A DNA stretch of 56,393 bases from a bacterium. GTDB lineage: Bacteria; Armatimonadota; Zipacnadia; Zipacnadales; Zipacnadaceae. The stretch lies in assembly GCA_030602615.1 (NCBI GenBank), contig JAUVZM010000010.1, positions 1-56,393 on the forward strand. Reading direction: 5' to 3'. The notes beneath the pieces were generated by a model, which had not been told where the DNA came from, searched no databases, and worked only from the letters and a program-made list of their open reading frames with translations. Both the position numbers and the translations under genes were made by a program. Positions 8,093 through 16,397 of the stretch are shown one piece after another. Numbering within the stretch: position 1 is the stretch's first letter; each line of letters opens with the position of its first letter.

Positions 8093-9412
8093 TCACTGGT
8101 GCAGCGGGGCAGTGCGCAAAGAGGGTGGAGCCAGACGCGGCGGTGAGGGGCGAGCGCTGGCGGCTAAGGCATATCGGGCCAGATGTATGGCTGCCTGGTC
8201 CTGGATTTTGCGGACCTTGCTGGCCGAGCAGGAATATCCGCTCATCATCAGAGCAAAGGCCAAACGAGGGGTCTCGTCTACGATGACGTATCCCGCCAGG
8301 CAGCTTATCCGGTTGAGCGTACCGGTCTTGGCATAAACACGCCCCTCGGCAACTGTATCCTTCATCCTGCCGCTCAAAGTGCCAGATATGCCAGCTATGG
8401 GCAAAGAATCGGCCAGCGCAGCGAATTGCGAACTGTTGTGGGCCATCTCCACCAGCACCGATGTCAACAGAGCCGGGCTGGCCCGATTGCGGTAGGACAT
8501 TCCACTACCGTCAACAAGCTGCAGGCTGGAGACATCCAGCCCAGCCTCGGCCCACAACTCACTAATGAATCCGTAGGGATTACCACTATCCCCGAAGCTG
8601 GCCCGCAGGCTGCGCAGCAATCGCTCGCCCCGCTGGTTATCCGAGTACAGATTTACCGCCTGAATGTATTCGCGCAGGCTGGTTGACACCTTTCGATAAA
8701 GCAGGTAGACACTGGGCGGCGCTGTGCCCGCAGTAGGCGAGCCGGCCACCGGGATGCCCTGCCCCACCAGCGCCTGGCGCAAGGCACGGGCCGCACCCCG
8801 GCCTCCGGCACGGTCAGCAGCCGTCACCGGCCCCTCACCGACTATGTCGCCCTGCACAGCATTGATACCTTGCGCCTTAAGTTGGCAGGCAATCTGGCGA
8901 TACTGACCGGAGTCGAGCGTCGGATCACCAGTCCCCCTGATGATCAAGTCACCGGGTATCACGCCCTGCTGGGTGGGAGGGACCCCGCTCAATACCGAAG
9001 TATGATAGACAAACTGTGGCCCCAGCAGGCGAAGCGCGCTGGCGGTCACTACCAGCTTAATAGTGGAAGCCGGCACAAACAACTCCTCCGGATAGAGGCT
9101 GTACACAGTATCTGCGCTGGGGATGGAAACTACCGCCGCCCCCACCCGCGCCCCGTCCAGGGCTGGATGAGCCATCAGCCCGGCCAGGGTCTCGCGCAAC
9201 TGAGTGGTGCTGTCTTCAAGTGAGCTGGCAAAGGCGAGCGGCTGCACCCCAAACAGAGCCACACTCATGACCAACAGCCAAGCCAGCCTGTGCCCCAAGT
9301 GCCATTTCAACCTGGCAGCAGCAGCGGCAGACCGGTCACAGATGAATATTGCCGACCGCAGGGCAGGAAGGTATATTGTTGAGCGACGGAGAATTCGCAT
9401 TATACAAATCAC
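8093..9412 (-). CDS. dacB: D-alanyl-D-alanine carboxypeptidase/endopeptidase, PBP4 (peptidase S13)
   Basis: A 439-residue penicillin-binding protein of class C, acting in the periplasm on peptidoglycan. All three active-site motifs are present: SxxK as PASTIK (Ser116, Lys119), SxN-type as VDGSGMSYRN and KTG as YAKTGTLNRI. The region between the first two motifs also contains the family phrase GDPTLDSGQ. A hydrophobic segment at residues ~43-62 ending in LAFAS is the likely signal peptide, which leaves an unusually long N-terminal extension; a shorter start at the TTG at 9310 would put the signal at the N-terminus but lacks a clear ribosome site. The gene is convergent with the UroD-like gene with a 15-base gap. 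Confidence 0.9.
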   Translation of the reverse strand: MICIMRILRRSTIYLPALRSAIFICDRSAAAAARLKWHLGHRLAWLLVMSVALFGVQPLAFASSLEDSTTQLRETLAGLMAHPALDGARVGAAVVSIPSADTVYSLYPEELFVPASTIKLVVTASALRLLGPQFVYHTSVLSGVPPTQQGVIPGDLIIRGTGDPTLDSGQYRQIACQLKAQGINAVQGDIVGEGPVTAADRAGGRGAARALRQALVGQGIPVAGSPTAGTAPPSVYLLYRKVSTSLREYIQAVNLYSDNQRGERLLRSLRASFGDSGNPYGFISELWAEAGLDVSSLQLVDGSGMSYRNRASPALLTSVLVEMAHNSSQFAALADSLPIAGISGTLSGRMKDTVAEGRVYAKTGTLNRISCLAGYVIVDETPRLAFALMMSGYSCSASKVRKIQDQAAIHLARYALAASARPSPPRLAPPSLRTAPLHQ

Positions 9413-9424
9413 TGGTTCGCCTAT

Positions 9425-9453
9425 TGTTTATCCCAATAGCAGCATTCTGTCAA
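9425..9453 (-). promoter_or_regulatory. Possible sigma-70 promoter for dacB
   Basis: On the reverse strand TTGACA (9448-9453) is followed after 17 bases by the weak -10 TAAACA (9425-9430). A second -10-like TATAAT lies inside the first codons of the long dacB reading frame, which would favour a shorter protein start if it is used. Confidence 0.35.
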
Positions 9454-9561
9454 CCAGTCGGCCCCAGTTCGCCCACTGAAAACTGTGGGGTTGCGCGACA
9501 GCCGAACACATAGAACCTGCAGAAAGCAGCATCCCAGGCGCGACTAAACCGAGGAAGCGAA

Positions 9562-10530
9562 ATGCCGAAAGGTATTGTGACCCGAGTAAGAGAGAGGCTA
9601 CGTGGATGGCGTCGCCGCCTGCGGAGAGTACCCCCACAGCCCGACTGGGTACAGGTCGAGATCAATAATACCTGCAACCTGGACTGCATTATGTGCCCGC
9701 GGGAGGCCATGACTCGGCCGGCCCGGCATATGACGCAACAGGAGTTTCAGGATATAGCTGACAAAGTCAAGAAAGCAGATGTGAGGCGAATTCGCCTTTT
9801 CCTGCTGGGAGAACCGCTGCTGCATCGCGAACTGATCCCGATGATTCGCTACTGCAAGCAAATTGGCATCCCCAGTGTGGAAATAAACACCAACGCGGTG
9901 TTGCTTGATGAGGCAGCTAGCGAGGAACTGATCAAGGCAGAGTTGGACGAGTTGGTCTTCTCGCTGGAGGGGGCTGACGCTGAGACCTATGAAGCGGTGC
10001 GCCGCGGGGCTGTGTATGAAGAAGTGGCAGCCAATGTGCGGAACTTCTTCCAAATTCGAGCAGAACTGGGGAAACAGCGGCCACGCGGGGTCATCCAGAC
10101 GATGCTGATGGAGCCAACTCGGCAGGAGATGGCCCGGTTCGCAGAATTGTGGCAGCCAGTAGCTGACGAATTGCGAATCCGGAGCGTGCACGAATACGGC
10201 GGCCTCGAAGGACTGTCCTACACGGAACGGACCACAGATGACGAACTGCGGCCCTGCCCGGCGTTGTGGTCGTACCTGGTAATTCTCTCCGATCTGACTG
10301 TAGTGCCCTGCTGCACTAACATAAACGGCGAGCTGGCATTAGGAAAGATCACAGAAGCAGATATCACCGACTTCTGGTCGCACAACGAACGGCTCAACCA
10401 TTTACGACGGCGCCACTGCCAATTAGCCTTTGACAGCCTGCCACTTTGCCAAGACTGCGAGATGATAAGTCTGGATGTGATGAGACGCAAAGCAACAGCG
10501 TGTAGTGAATATGCAACAAAGACCGAATAG
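9562..10530 (+). CDS. Radical SAM protein with SPASM-type C-terminal cluster
   Basis: A 322-residue enzyme with the radical SAM motif CxxxCxxC in NTCNLDCIMCPREAM (about residues 38-45), a glycine-rich SAM contact in LFLLGEPLLH, and C-terminal cysteines in LRPCPALW, VVPCCTNI and LPLCQDCEM that fit a SPASM/Twitch auxiliary iron-sulfur cluster. Radical SAM-SPASM enzymes modify peptides, proteins or small molecules; those inside glycan clusters are often linked to unusual sugar or modification chemistry. The ATG has a GAGGAAG ribosome site. It is followed by a CMP-sugar cytidylyltransferase gene, suggesting participation in surface-glycan synthesis. The exact substrate is unknown. Confidence 0.85.
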   Translation: MPKGIVTRVRERLRGWRRRLRRVPPQPDWVQVEINNTCNLDCIMCPREAMTRPARHMTQQEFQDIADKVKKADVRRIRLFLLGEPLLHRELIPMIRYCKQIGIPSVEINTNAVLLDEAASEELIKAELDELVFSLEGADAETYEAVRRGAVYEEVAANVRNFFQIRAELGKQRPRGVIQTMLMEPTRQEMARFAELWQPVADELRIRSVHEYGGLEGLSYTERTTDDELRPCPALWSYLVILSDLTVVPCCTNINGELALGKITEADITDFWSHNERLNHLRRRHCQLAFDSLPLCQDCEMISLDVMRRKATACSEYATKTE

Positions 10531-10633
10531 ACCTGTTGGCCGACGGGATAACTCAAGCGGCAGTGGCTATCATCTGCTGCAACAAAGGGAGATAATAGTG
10601 CAGAAGAGCACCCAATCAAGTGAGGAACGTACG

Positions 10634-11344
10634 GTGACCGAACTCGAGGTCTTGGGTGTAATTCCTGCCAGAGGCGGCTCGAAATCGATACCAGACAAGA
10701 ACATTGTTCGCCTGGCAGGCAAACCACTGATAAGCTGGACAATTCAGTTCGCAAGAGAGGCCCAGTTGCTGAGTCGCGTGGTCGTGTCAACGGATGATGC
10801 ACAGATCGCCGAGATTGCTCAGCAAGCGGGTGCCGAGATCATTGAACGTCCTGCTGAACTCGCTACTGACGACGCGCACACCGAGCCGGCGCTATTGCAT
10901 GCTTTGGACTATCTGGAAGAGAAAGAAGGATACGTACCAGATGCGGTAGCTTTGCTGCAGTGCACCTCGCCAATGCGCGGCAGTGAGATTATTGATGCAG
11001 GCATCCGGAAGCTCACAGAGACTGGCTGTGACGCAGTATTGAGTGTTCAGCCTATCCAGCATTGGGACAAGATGGGCACAATTGGCCCAGGGGATGTATG
11101 GCAGCCCGAGTACGACTACGCCGGACGGCAATTCACTCACGAGGTAGCAGACAAATACTCCGAAAACGGTGCGCTATTTGTCACTCGTACCGCTATCCTG
11201 CGCCAGTATCAAAACAGGCTGGGGGATGACGTACGCGCGATCATCATGGACCCGGCGCGGTCAATCGATATCGACTCAGCTGACGACCTGGAGCTTATTC
11301 GAAAGCTCTTGCCAGCCATTGGCCCACAACAGGAGCCTTTCTAG
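10634..11344 (+). CDS. CMP-nonulosonate (acylneuraminate-type) cytidylyltransferase
   Basis: This enzyme activates a nine-carbon acidic sugar (sialic, legionaminic or pseudaminic type) with CTP, giving the CMP-sugar donor. The N-terminal nucleotide-binding motif is VIPARGGSKSIPDKNI, followed by LAGKPLISWTI, the middle motif LLQCTSPMR and the terminal DIDSADDLELI, all diagnostic of the NeuA/PseF/LegF family. I place the start at the GTG at 10634, with GAGGAA six bases upstream and the usual short lead before the first motif; GTG 10598 (after GGGAG) or ATG 10505 would give longer proteins. The usual partner synthase (neuB type) survives only as a fragment 1.2 kb downstream. Its stop codon lies in the CTAG border of a MITE-like element. 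Confidence 0.87.
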   Translation: MTELEVLGVIPARGGSKSIPDKNIVRLAGKPLISWTIQFAREAQLLSRVVVSTDDAQIAEIAQQAGAEIIERPAELATDDAHTEPALLHALDYLEEKEGYVPDAVALLQCTSPMRGSEIIDAGIRKLTETGCDAVLSVQPIQHWDKMGTIGPGDVWQPEYDYAGRQFTHEVADKYSENGALFVTRTAILRQYQNRLGDDVRAIIMDPARSIDIDSADDLELIRKLLPAIGPQQEPF

Positions 11345-11460
11345 CAGCCTGTCGGAGAACCGTTTGGACCGACCGAAAATGTGTAGGTATGGTGAGCCGA
11401 AGCTTAGACAGCGAACCGCTCATATCCACGGGCTCTCGGGGCGCTCCGACAGTCTGCTAG
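11341..11460. mobile_element. MITE-like element with 17-bp terminal inverted repeats
   Basis: The sequence CTAGCAGCCTGTCGGAG (11341-11357) is repeated in inverted form at 11444-11460 with one mismatch. The enclosed 86 bases contain no reading frame of note. The outer CTAG on both sides is a palindrome and could be a four-base target duplication, leaving 13-bp terminal repeats. Ends of this kind are found on short non-autonomous derivatives of insertion sequences; no transposase is present in the window. It sits exactly behind the stop codon of the cytidylyltransferase gene. Confidence refers to the repeat being a mobile element; the repeat itself is certain. Confidence 0.5.
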
Positions 11461-11476
11461 TACCGTCAATCCATAG

Positions 11477-12352
11477 TTGGACAGGTTGGATGTGAAACAG
11501 AAAATAGCAGAGGATGATTACTTGGAGCAGCTAATGGAGGTTGATCTGCCTGCGCAGGCTGAGGTAATCCGCGAATATGACGAACGCTTTGCATGTAATC
11601 CTCAGATCTGGGCCGACTCCGATCATGATGCGTATGTTTTCGAGCTGCTGGAGTGCTTCGCGCGATGCCAGGGACGATCATTGGTGGGCGAATTGCTTGA
11701 CGTCGGCTGCGGAAGTGGTCACACATTGCGTTACTTTGCCGCCCGATCACGCGGCCGGCTGCGGCTGACTGGCTTGGATTTCTCCCAAGAGGCCGTAAGA
11801 CTGGCCAGATCGCAATGCGAAGACGTCGAGGTGCTTTGTACTGATTTCTTGTCGTGGGAACCCGCAAGGAAATTTGACTTCGTTATCAGTCTAGGAGTCT
11901 TTGAACACTTCCCTGATCCGCGTCCAGCGTTACGGAAAGTCGGAGCGCTGCTGAAGGAGCAGGGCGCGTTTTGTTTGGAGGTACCGAACTGCCTATGGCA
12001 TGGCTGGTCAGGGCGTCATGAGGGCTTCCGGCGCCATACAGGTGGTTCTGGACAACTTGAGTGGCACTTGCGCCGGGCTACCTGGGATCAGATCATAGCC
12101 GAGGCCGGTCTCTACACACTGGCTGCAGTGCAGGGACCAACGCCCTGGACAGAGTTTGTTTGGTTTCTTGCATCTTCGCCGTGGGCGGATACCAGTCAAT
12201 GTGTTAATCTTCAGCGGCTTTGCCGGCGACGCCGACGCCGTGCTTGGTCTCGGCATGTTCGACACTTCATCAACATCCAGAAGCATCGCTTAAAGATGCT
12301 GTTCGAGCAGGTTCTTGGGCGTCTGGGACTGCTGGCTACCACCAGCCTATGA
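11477..12352 (+). CDS. Class I SAM-dependent methyltransferase
   Basis: A 291-residue methyltransferase with motif I in LLDVGCGSGHTLRYF (about residue 75), the acidic strand end LTGLDFSQEAV, and the post-motif VISLGVFEHFPDP, typical of the UbiG/Methyltransf_11 group. The C-terminal ~60 residues are rich in Trp, Arg and basic segments. It probably methylates a sugar or lipid intermediate of the surrounding glycan locus. The start is unsure: TTG at 11477 gives the length quoted, GTG at 11492 is an alternative, and neither has a strong ribosome site. It begins 16 bases after a MITE-like element, so its original upstream region may have been displaced. Confidence 0.8.
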   Translation: MDRLDVKQKIAEDDYLEQLMEVDLPAQAEVIREYDERFACNPQIWADSDHDAYVFELLECFARCQGRSLVGELLDVGCGSGHTLRYFAARSRGRLRLTGLDFSQEAVRLARSQCEDVEVLCTDFLSWEPARKFDFVISLGVFEHFPDPRPALRKVGALLKEQGAFCLEVPNCLWHGWSGRHEGFRRHTGGSGQLEWHLRRATWDQIIAEAGLYTLAAVQGPTPWTEFVWFLASSPWADTSQCVNLQRLCRRRRRRAWSRHVRHFINIQKHRLKMLFEQVLGRLGLLATTSL

Positions 12353-12518
12353 ACATCAATACCGGATTATGAACTGGCGCTGCAAGCAGATCAGTTTGCT
12401 GGGTGGGAAGGACCGAGTGAGCTGGGACGAACAAATACGGAAACACTTATGCTGCCTAACAACCTGTACGCCGCGAGGCTGATAGGCGATACTATGCACG
12501 GGTAACACCGCCCAATAC

Positions 12519-12644
12519 ATCCAAATAGGCGATCGGCGAGCACGGCCTGGCGAACCCACATATATTATCGCCGAGGCAGGTATCAACCATAATCATAATG
12601 GTAATCCGGAAACGGCCAGAGAGCTGATTGAAGTTGCGAAATAG
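12519..12644 (+). pseudogene. Remnant of neuB-type nonulosonic acid synthase (N-terminal fragment)
   Basis: One frame reads 41 codons that match the extreme N-terminus of N-acetylneuraminate/legionaminate/pseudaminate synthases: GDRRARPGEP, then TYIIAEAGINHNHNGN and PETARELIEVAK, followed directly by TAG where the family continues into the strand leading to AVKFQ. The usual protein is about 340 residues; nothing recognisable follows in any frame before the next gene at 12780. The rest of the 427-base gap (12353-12779) contains no intact gene; short open segments in other frames show no match I recognise. The fragment lies near an intact cytidylyltransferase gene, its normal pathway partner, which supports decay of a once functional locus. 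Confidence 0.72.
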
Positions 12645-12779
12645 ACCGTGGACTGGATATAGCCCTGGCTCAGGCTCAGTACAAATATCTAATGGAGTCA
12701 GGAAAGATCACCCAGTAGTTGTCGGTCAATTGCCACCAAAAGCCAGTGCCGACCCCTGCCGGCAGCCACGTGCCGCCTG

Positions 12780-14591
12780 ATGACCAACTCAACAGCAACT
12801 GACAACAGCCCAACCCTATTAGCATCCGATTGGCGCTATCCCGCCCGCCTCTCTAAAGAGGAGGGCCTGGCTCTGGGCGGGCAGCCCTGGGAATTTGCCT
12901 GGCCCAGCACTGAGCGCTACTACCAGATGGCCCGCGAGATCGTACCGCGTGCCTGGGAGATTCTTAGCCTCATAGAGCAAGCCCTGCCAGAAGTCCTCAC
13001 TACTTCTCTGCCCGGTCTGCACGCCTCGGTCTGGGATAGTATGCGCGACGTTTTCGCTTACCGTGCTATAACCCCACTACTGGCTCGCAAGCAGTTCATT
13101 TTAGAGACTGCCGACTGCCAACAGGCCACTGCCATCGAGAGCCGCGAGCGCATCAGCAATCTACACTGGTGGAACGGCCTGGCTGCTGTCAGCGAGCCAA
13201 CCCAGGCGGTGGCTGATGAGCTGGATATTGGCTACCGGCGAGGCAGGTCGGCCACGTGGTATCGGCTGCGCCGCTGGCTAGCCGGACCACTGGGCAGTGC
13301 GAAGGCAATCCAGGAGCTGTCACACTTGGACCGCCCCCTTGGAAAAACCCGGCAGCACACCAAGCCGGATGTAATGTTTCTGGCCTACGGTCCCACCATA
13401 GTGCCAATCATCGCGGCCGTGGCGACAGCCTTGCGCAGCGAGCAGAGATTGACCTCATTAGCCGTCGATTTTCAGCCCGGAGGCCTGGCCCAGCAGCTCC
13501 AGCAGGCGCAGCTTGAGCATTGCCCGGCCAGCTCGTTCGTCGAGCCTAACCTGTCGCGCACTGCCTGGTCGTGGCTGGGGCGCTGGCCGGCGATAATGAG
13601 GGCCTACCATCGCCGCGTGAAAGAATTGCGCCTTGGCGAGCAGATTCACGAGGCGCTTCTGGAGGCCATCGAGCTGCGGCTGACTTACACGCTGGCGGCT
13701 TACCTGCCTCGGGTGGTCTGGCGCGGCCGACTGGCAGGGGCCATACTCGACCAGATAAAGCCCAAATCAGTGGTCACGATGCACCTGCCCGGTGACGGGC
13801 ACGCTATGAATGCAGTGGTGGTGGAAGCTCAAGGGCGGGGCATACCCACTGTGTTTCTCCAGCACGGTATAATGGGCACGCACAATGCGCTAACAGCCAC
13901 GCGGCCCTACCGAAGGGTTCTGGTATTTCATCAGCCGGCTGCCGAATTGCTGGAGGGCAAAGGGGCTGCTGCACCGGCGGAAATCGTGGGCAGTCCGTTC
14001 TACGATAATATCAGCCAGCCAACCGTCGGTCAGCGCGACGAGGGTTATGTGCTGGTTGCCAGTCAGCCTGACGAGCAGATTGAACGCCGCCGCAGCCAGC
14101 ATTCATGGCTGAGAGTGCTCTTCGCCACGTGCAAGAGTCTGGGACGAGAGGTTATCCTAAAAGTCCATCCCAACGATGCTGACAACATATCGTATTATCA
14201 GCAACTGGTGGACGAAACTGACGCATTGGTGCGTATTGTCCGTCACGGGGAGCAGCCGCTATCGGAGCTGATGGCGGGTTGCAGCCTATTTATCTCGCGA
14301 TTCTCCACGACGCTGCTCGATGCGGTACTGGCAGGCAAGCCAGCGATCATGGTCAACTTCACCGGCCAGCCCAATCCTTACCCCTTTCCCAGGCGGGGGG
14401 CAGTGGCGGCTGCATATACGCCCCAGGACCTGCGCACCAAGCTGCGCGAACTGCTGGAGGATTCCCAAGCCCGTGCCGCACTGAGCGCGGCCCGTGACGA
14501 CTATATCGCCTACCACCTCGGCCCCACCGACGGCCGCGCCGCCCAGCGGATAGCCACGGCGCTGGCTGAATGCGTTGCCGAGTCCCACTAG
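12780..14591 (+). CDS. GT-B-like surface polysaccharide glycosyltransferase
   Basis: A 603-residue cytoplasmic protein without signal peptide or clear membrane segment. The C-terminal half has features of the capsule polysaccharide/CDP-glycerol transferase-like GT-B group: VFLQHGIMGTHNAL, VLVASQPDEQ, VILKVHPNDADN and SRFSTTLLDAVLAGKPAIMV, the last being the donor-binding region. The N-terminal ~190 residues are less conserved. Related proteins add sugars or polyol phosphates to surface polymers, and some are sialyltransferase-like; adjacency to a CMP-nonulosonate cytidylyltransferase makes a CMP-sugar donor possible but unproven. It is followed by convergent genes. Confidence 0.7.
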   Translation: MTNSTATDNSPTLLASDWRYPARLSKEEGLALGGQPWEFAWPSTERYYQMAREIVPRAWEILSLIEQALPEVLTTSLPGLHASVWDSMRDVFAYRAITPLLARKQFILETADCQQATAIESRERISNLHWWNGLAAVSEPTQAVADELDIGYRRGRSATWYRLRRWLAGPLGSAKAIQELSHLDRPLGKTRQHTKPDVMFLAYGPTIVPIIAAVATALRSEQRLTSLAVDFQPGGLAQQLQQAQLEHCPASSFVEPNLSRTAWSWLGRWPAIMRAYHRRVKELRLGEQIHEALLEAIELRLTYTLAAYLPRVVWRGRLAGAILDQIKPKSVVTMHLPGDGHAMNAVVVEAQGRGIPTVFLQHGIMGTHNALTATRPYRRVLVFHQPAAELLEGKGAAAPAEIVGSPFYDNISQPTVGQRDEGYVLVASQPDEQIERRRSQHSWLRVLFATCKSLGREVILKVHPNDADNISYYQQLVDETDALVRIVRHGEQPLSELMAGCSLFISRFSTTLLDAVLAGKPAIMVNFTGQPNPYPFPRRGAVAAAYTPQDLRTKLRELLEDSQARAALSAARDDYIAYHLGPTDGRAAQRIATALAECVAESH

Positions 14592-14600
14592 AGCTGGGGG

Positions 14601-14945
14601 CTAGGCCTGGTCAACTTCGACCTTGTCGCCAGGGAGATATGGACACTTGATGAATATGATGCGCGTCTCAGCGTTGGTGTCGTTGATGATGTTGTGGCTC
14701 TCCCCTGGCTCCAGGCGAAAGACATCGCCGGCAACCACGCGATACTCCTCCCCATCGGCGACCATCAGCGGAGTCCCCTCTTCAAAGTAGAAGGTCTCTT
14801 CGACCTCCTCGTGCTTGTGTGCTCCCAACTCCTGGCCGGGCTGGAAGCGGATGATACCCCACTCCAGGCGCGGTCCCCGCAGCAGGTATTTGGGGCCGTG
14901 ATCGCCAAAGCGGAACTCACATTCGTGCTCGTTAACGTGTTCCAT
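14601..14945 (-). CDS. Small cupin-domain protein
   Basis: A 114-residue single-domain cupin with motif 1 as GAHKHEEVEETFYFEEG and motif 2 as LEPGESHNIIND, giving the usual His/His/Glu plus His metal site. It lies 54 bases downstream of the iron-type alcohol dehydrogenase gene on the same strand, so the two are probably co-transcribed from the divergent region at 16.2 kb. Such cupins often handle sugars or small keto acids. The precise reaction cannot be read from the sequence. Confidence 0.82.
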   Translation of the reverse strand: MEHVNEHECEFRFGDHGPKYLLRGPRLEWGIIRFQPGQELGAHKHEEVEETFYFEEGTPLMVADGEEYRVVAGDVFRLEPGESHNIINDTNAETRIIFIKCPYLPGDKVEVDQA

Positions 14946-14999
14946 AATGACCTCCCACAGGAGAATTTCACATTCTATTGCCTGACACTAATGGGTAAC

Positions 15000-16157
15000 T
15001 CAGAGCATTTGCTCCAGGAATTGCCGCAGTTCGTGCTCAGTGACCCCACGGGGATTGTGCCTTGTAGAGCCGGAGGCCATTGCCGGTGCAATCATCGGCT
15101 CCAAGTCCTCTTCATTGATACCCAGGTCAGAAAGCGATTGGCCGATTGGCAAATCTTCGACCAACTGAGTGACCCAATCGTGCAGGGATAGCGCAGCAGC
15201 CTCGTCATCGCTATCACCGGTGATACCCACCAGGCGCGCCGCCCGAGCATATTTCTCTTGAGCCGCCTCCAGATTGAAGTCAATCACATGAGGCAACAGC
15301 AGCCCGCACACCCGTCCGTGGGGCTGACCGCTGGCGATGCCGACCGGATGAGCCAGCCCGTGTACCAGGCCCAGCCGCGAGCTGGCAAAGCCGATGCCGG
15401 CCAGCAAGCTGCCCAGGCTCATATGCTCGCGGGCCGCCAGGTCCTCGCCGTCGCTGTAAGCAGTGCGAATTGCTCCGGCCAGGTGGACGAGCGCCTCGGC
15501 AGCGAATTTGTCGGTGACCAGGTTAGCTCCCGTCGAGGTAAAGCCCTCCAGGGCCTGGGTGAAAGCATCTATGCCTGCGAAGGCCGTGGCGGCCGGCGGC
15601 AGGGTCAGCGTAAGTTGGGGATCAACGATAGCTACGTGCGGGATAAGCCCCTGGCCCCTAAGACTGGCCTTCACGCCACGTTCCTGGTCGATGAGCACAG
15701 CATTCGGTGTCACTTCGCTGCCCGTCCCCGAGGTAGTGGGTACGGCAATAATGGGCACGCCCAGCTCGGTTATCTGGCGGCCGCGCTGGTACTCGGCAGC
15801 CTCGCCCGACTCGCCGGCCAGCGCGCCGATCGCCTTTCCCACATCCAGGCTACTGCCGCCGCCGACAGCTATGACCAGGTCACAGTCTGCCTCCCAAAGC
15901 ATCTCACAACCGGCCTGCACCATGTTCACCGACGGCTCAGGCTCAGCGCCCTCGAACACCGTAGCCGCGACGCCGTGGTCACTGAGATTGCTGACAATCT
16001 CATCCAGCCACCCGGAACGGCGCAGTGAACTGCGCCCGGTCACCAGCAGCGCTTTGCTGCCCAGCCGGGCGGACCACTGACCGGCCTGCTCGATTGCGCC
16101 GCTGCCGAAGATGATATGTGGCGTAGCCACTAATTGAAAGCTTTCTGTTCTTTCCAT
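15000..16157 (-). CDS. Iron-type (group III) alcohol dehydrogenase
   Basis: A 385-residue NAD(P)-dependent dehydrogenase: cofactor loop VIAVGGGSSLDVGKAIG, PTTSGTGSEVTPNAV, and metal region VHGLAHPVGIASGQPHG with two His ligands. The usual D-x-x-x-H pair reads GIDAFTQALEG, so the Asp is kept and the His is replaced by Gln; that may change metal choice or activity. I chose the ATG at 16157, nine bases after GAGGAG; a longer frame starts at 16190. It is divergent from the opine-dehydrogenase-like gene across 240 bases and leads the leftward cupin. Substrate unknown; alcohols, aldehydes or hydroxyacids are all possible in this family. Confidence 0.87.
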   Translation of the reverse strand: MERTESFQLVATPHIIFGSGAIEQAGQWSARLGSKALLVTGRSSLRRSGWLDEIVSNLSDHGVAATVFEGAEPEPSVNMVQAGCEMLWEADCDLVIAVGGGSSLDVGKAIGALAGESGEAAEYQRGRQITELGVPIIAVPTTSGTGSEVTPNAVLIDQERGVKASLRGQGLIPHVAIVDPQLTLTLPPAATAFAGIDAFTQALEGFTSTGANLVTDKFAAEALVHLAGAIRTAYSDGEDLAAREHMSLGSLLAGIGFASSRLGLVHGLAHPVGIASGQPHGRVCGLLLPHVIDFNLEAAQEKYARAARLVGITGDSDDEAAALSLHDWVTQLVEDLPIGQSLSDLGINEEDLEPMIAPAMASGSTRHNPRGVTEHELRQFLEQML

Positions 16158-16254
16158 TCGATACCACTCCTCACCATTGCTGACTACCATATTGCAATTC
16201 GCGGCGAGGCCTCATATCTCCTGCCGGCAACGAGCAGTATGGAGCCGCGCATCA

Positions 16255-16283
16255 TTGACAACCAGTCGCTGAGCGGGTATTAT
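16255..16283 (+). promoter_or_regulatory. Sigma-70 promoter of the rightward catabolic cluster
   Basis: TTGACA at 16255-16260, a 17-base spacer and TATTAT at 16278-16283. Predicted transcription starts near 16290, giving a leader of about 108 bases before the ATG at 16398 with GAGGAGGA as ribosome site. Confidence 0.65.
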
Positions 16284-16397
16284 TAACCACAGTAGCAGGC
16301 ACCAGTGAACGCACACCGCAGGGCTACGCCACAGCAGTTGCTGCCGCGCTGCTTCACCGCCCGTTCCATTGCCAGATCACTTTTTCGAGGAGGAATT

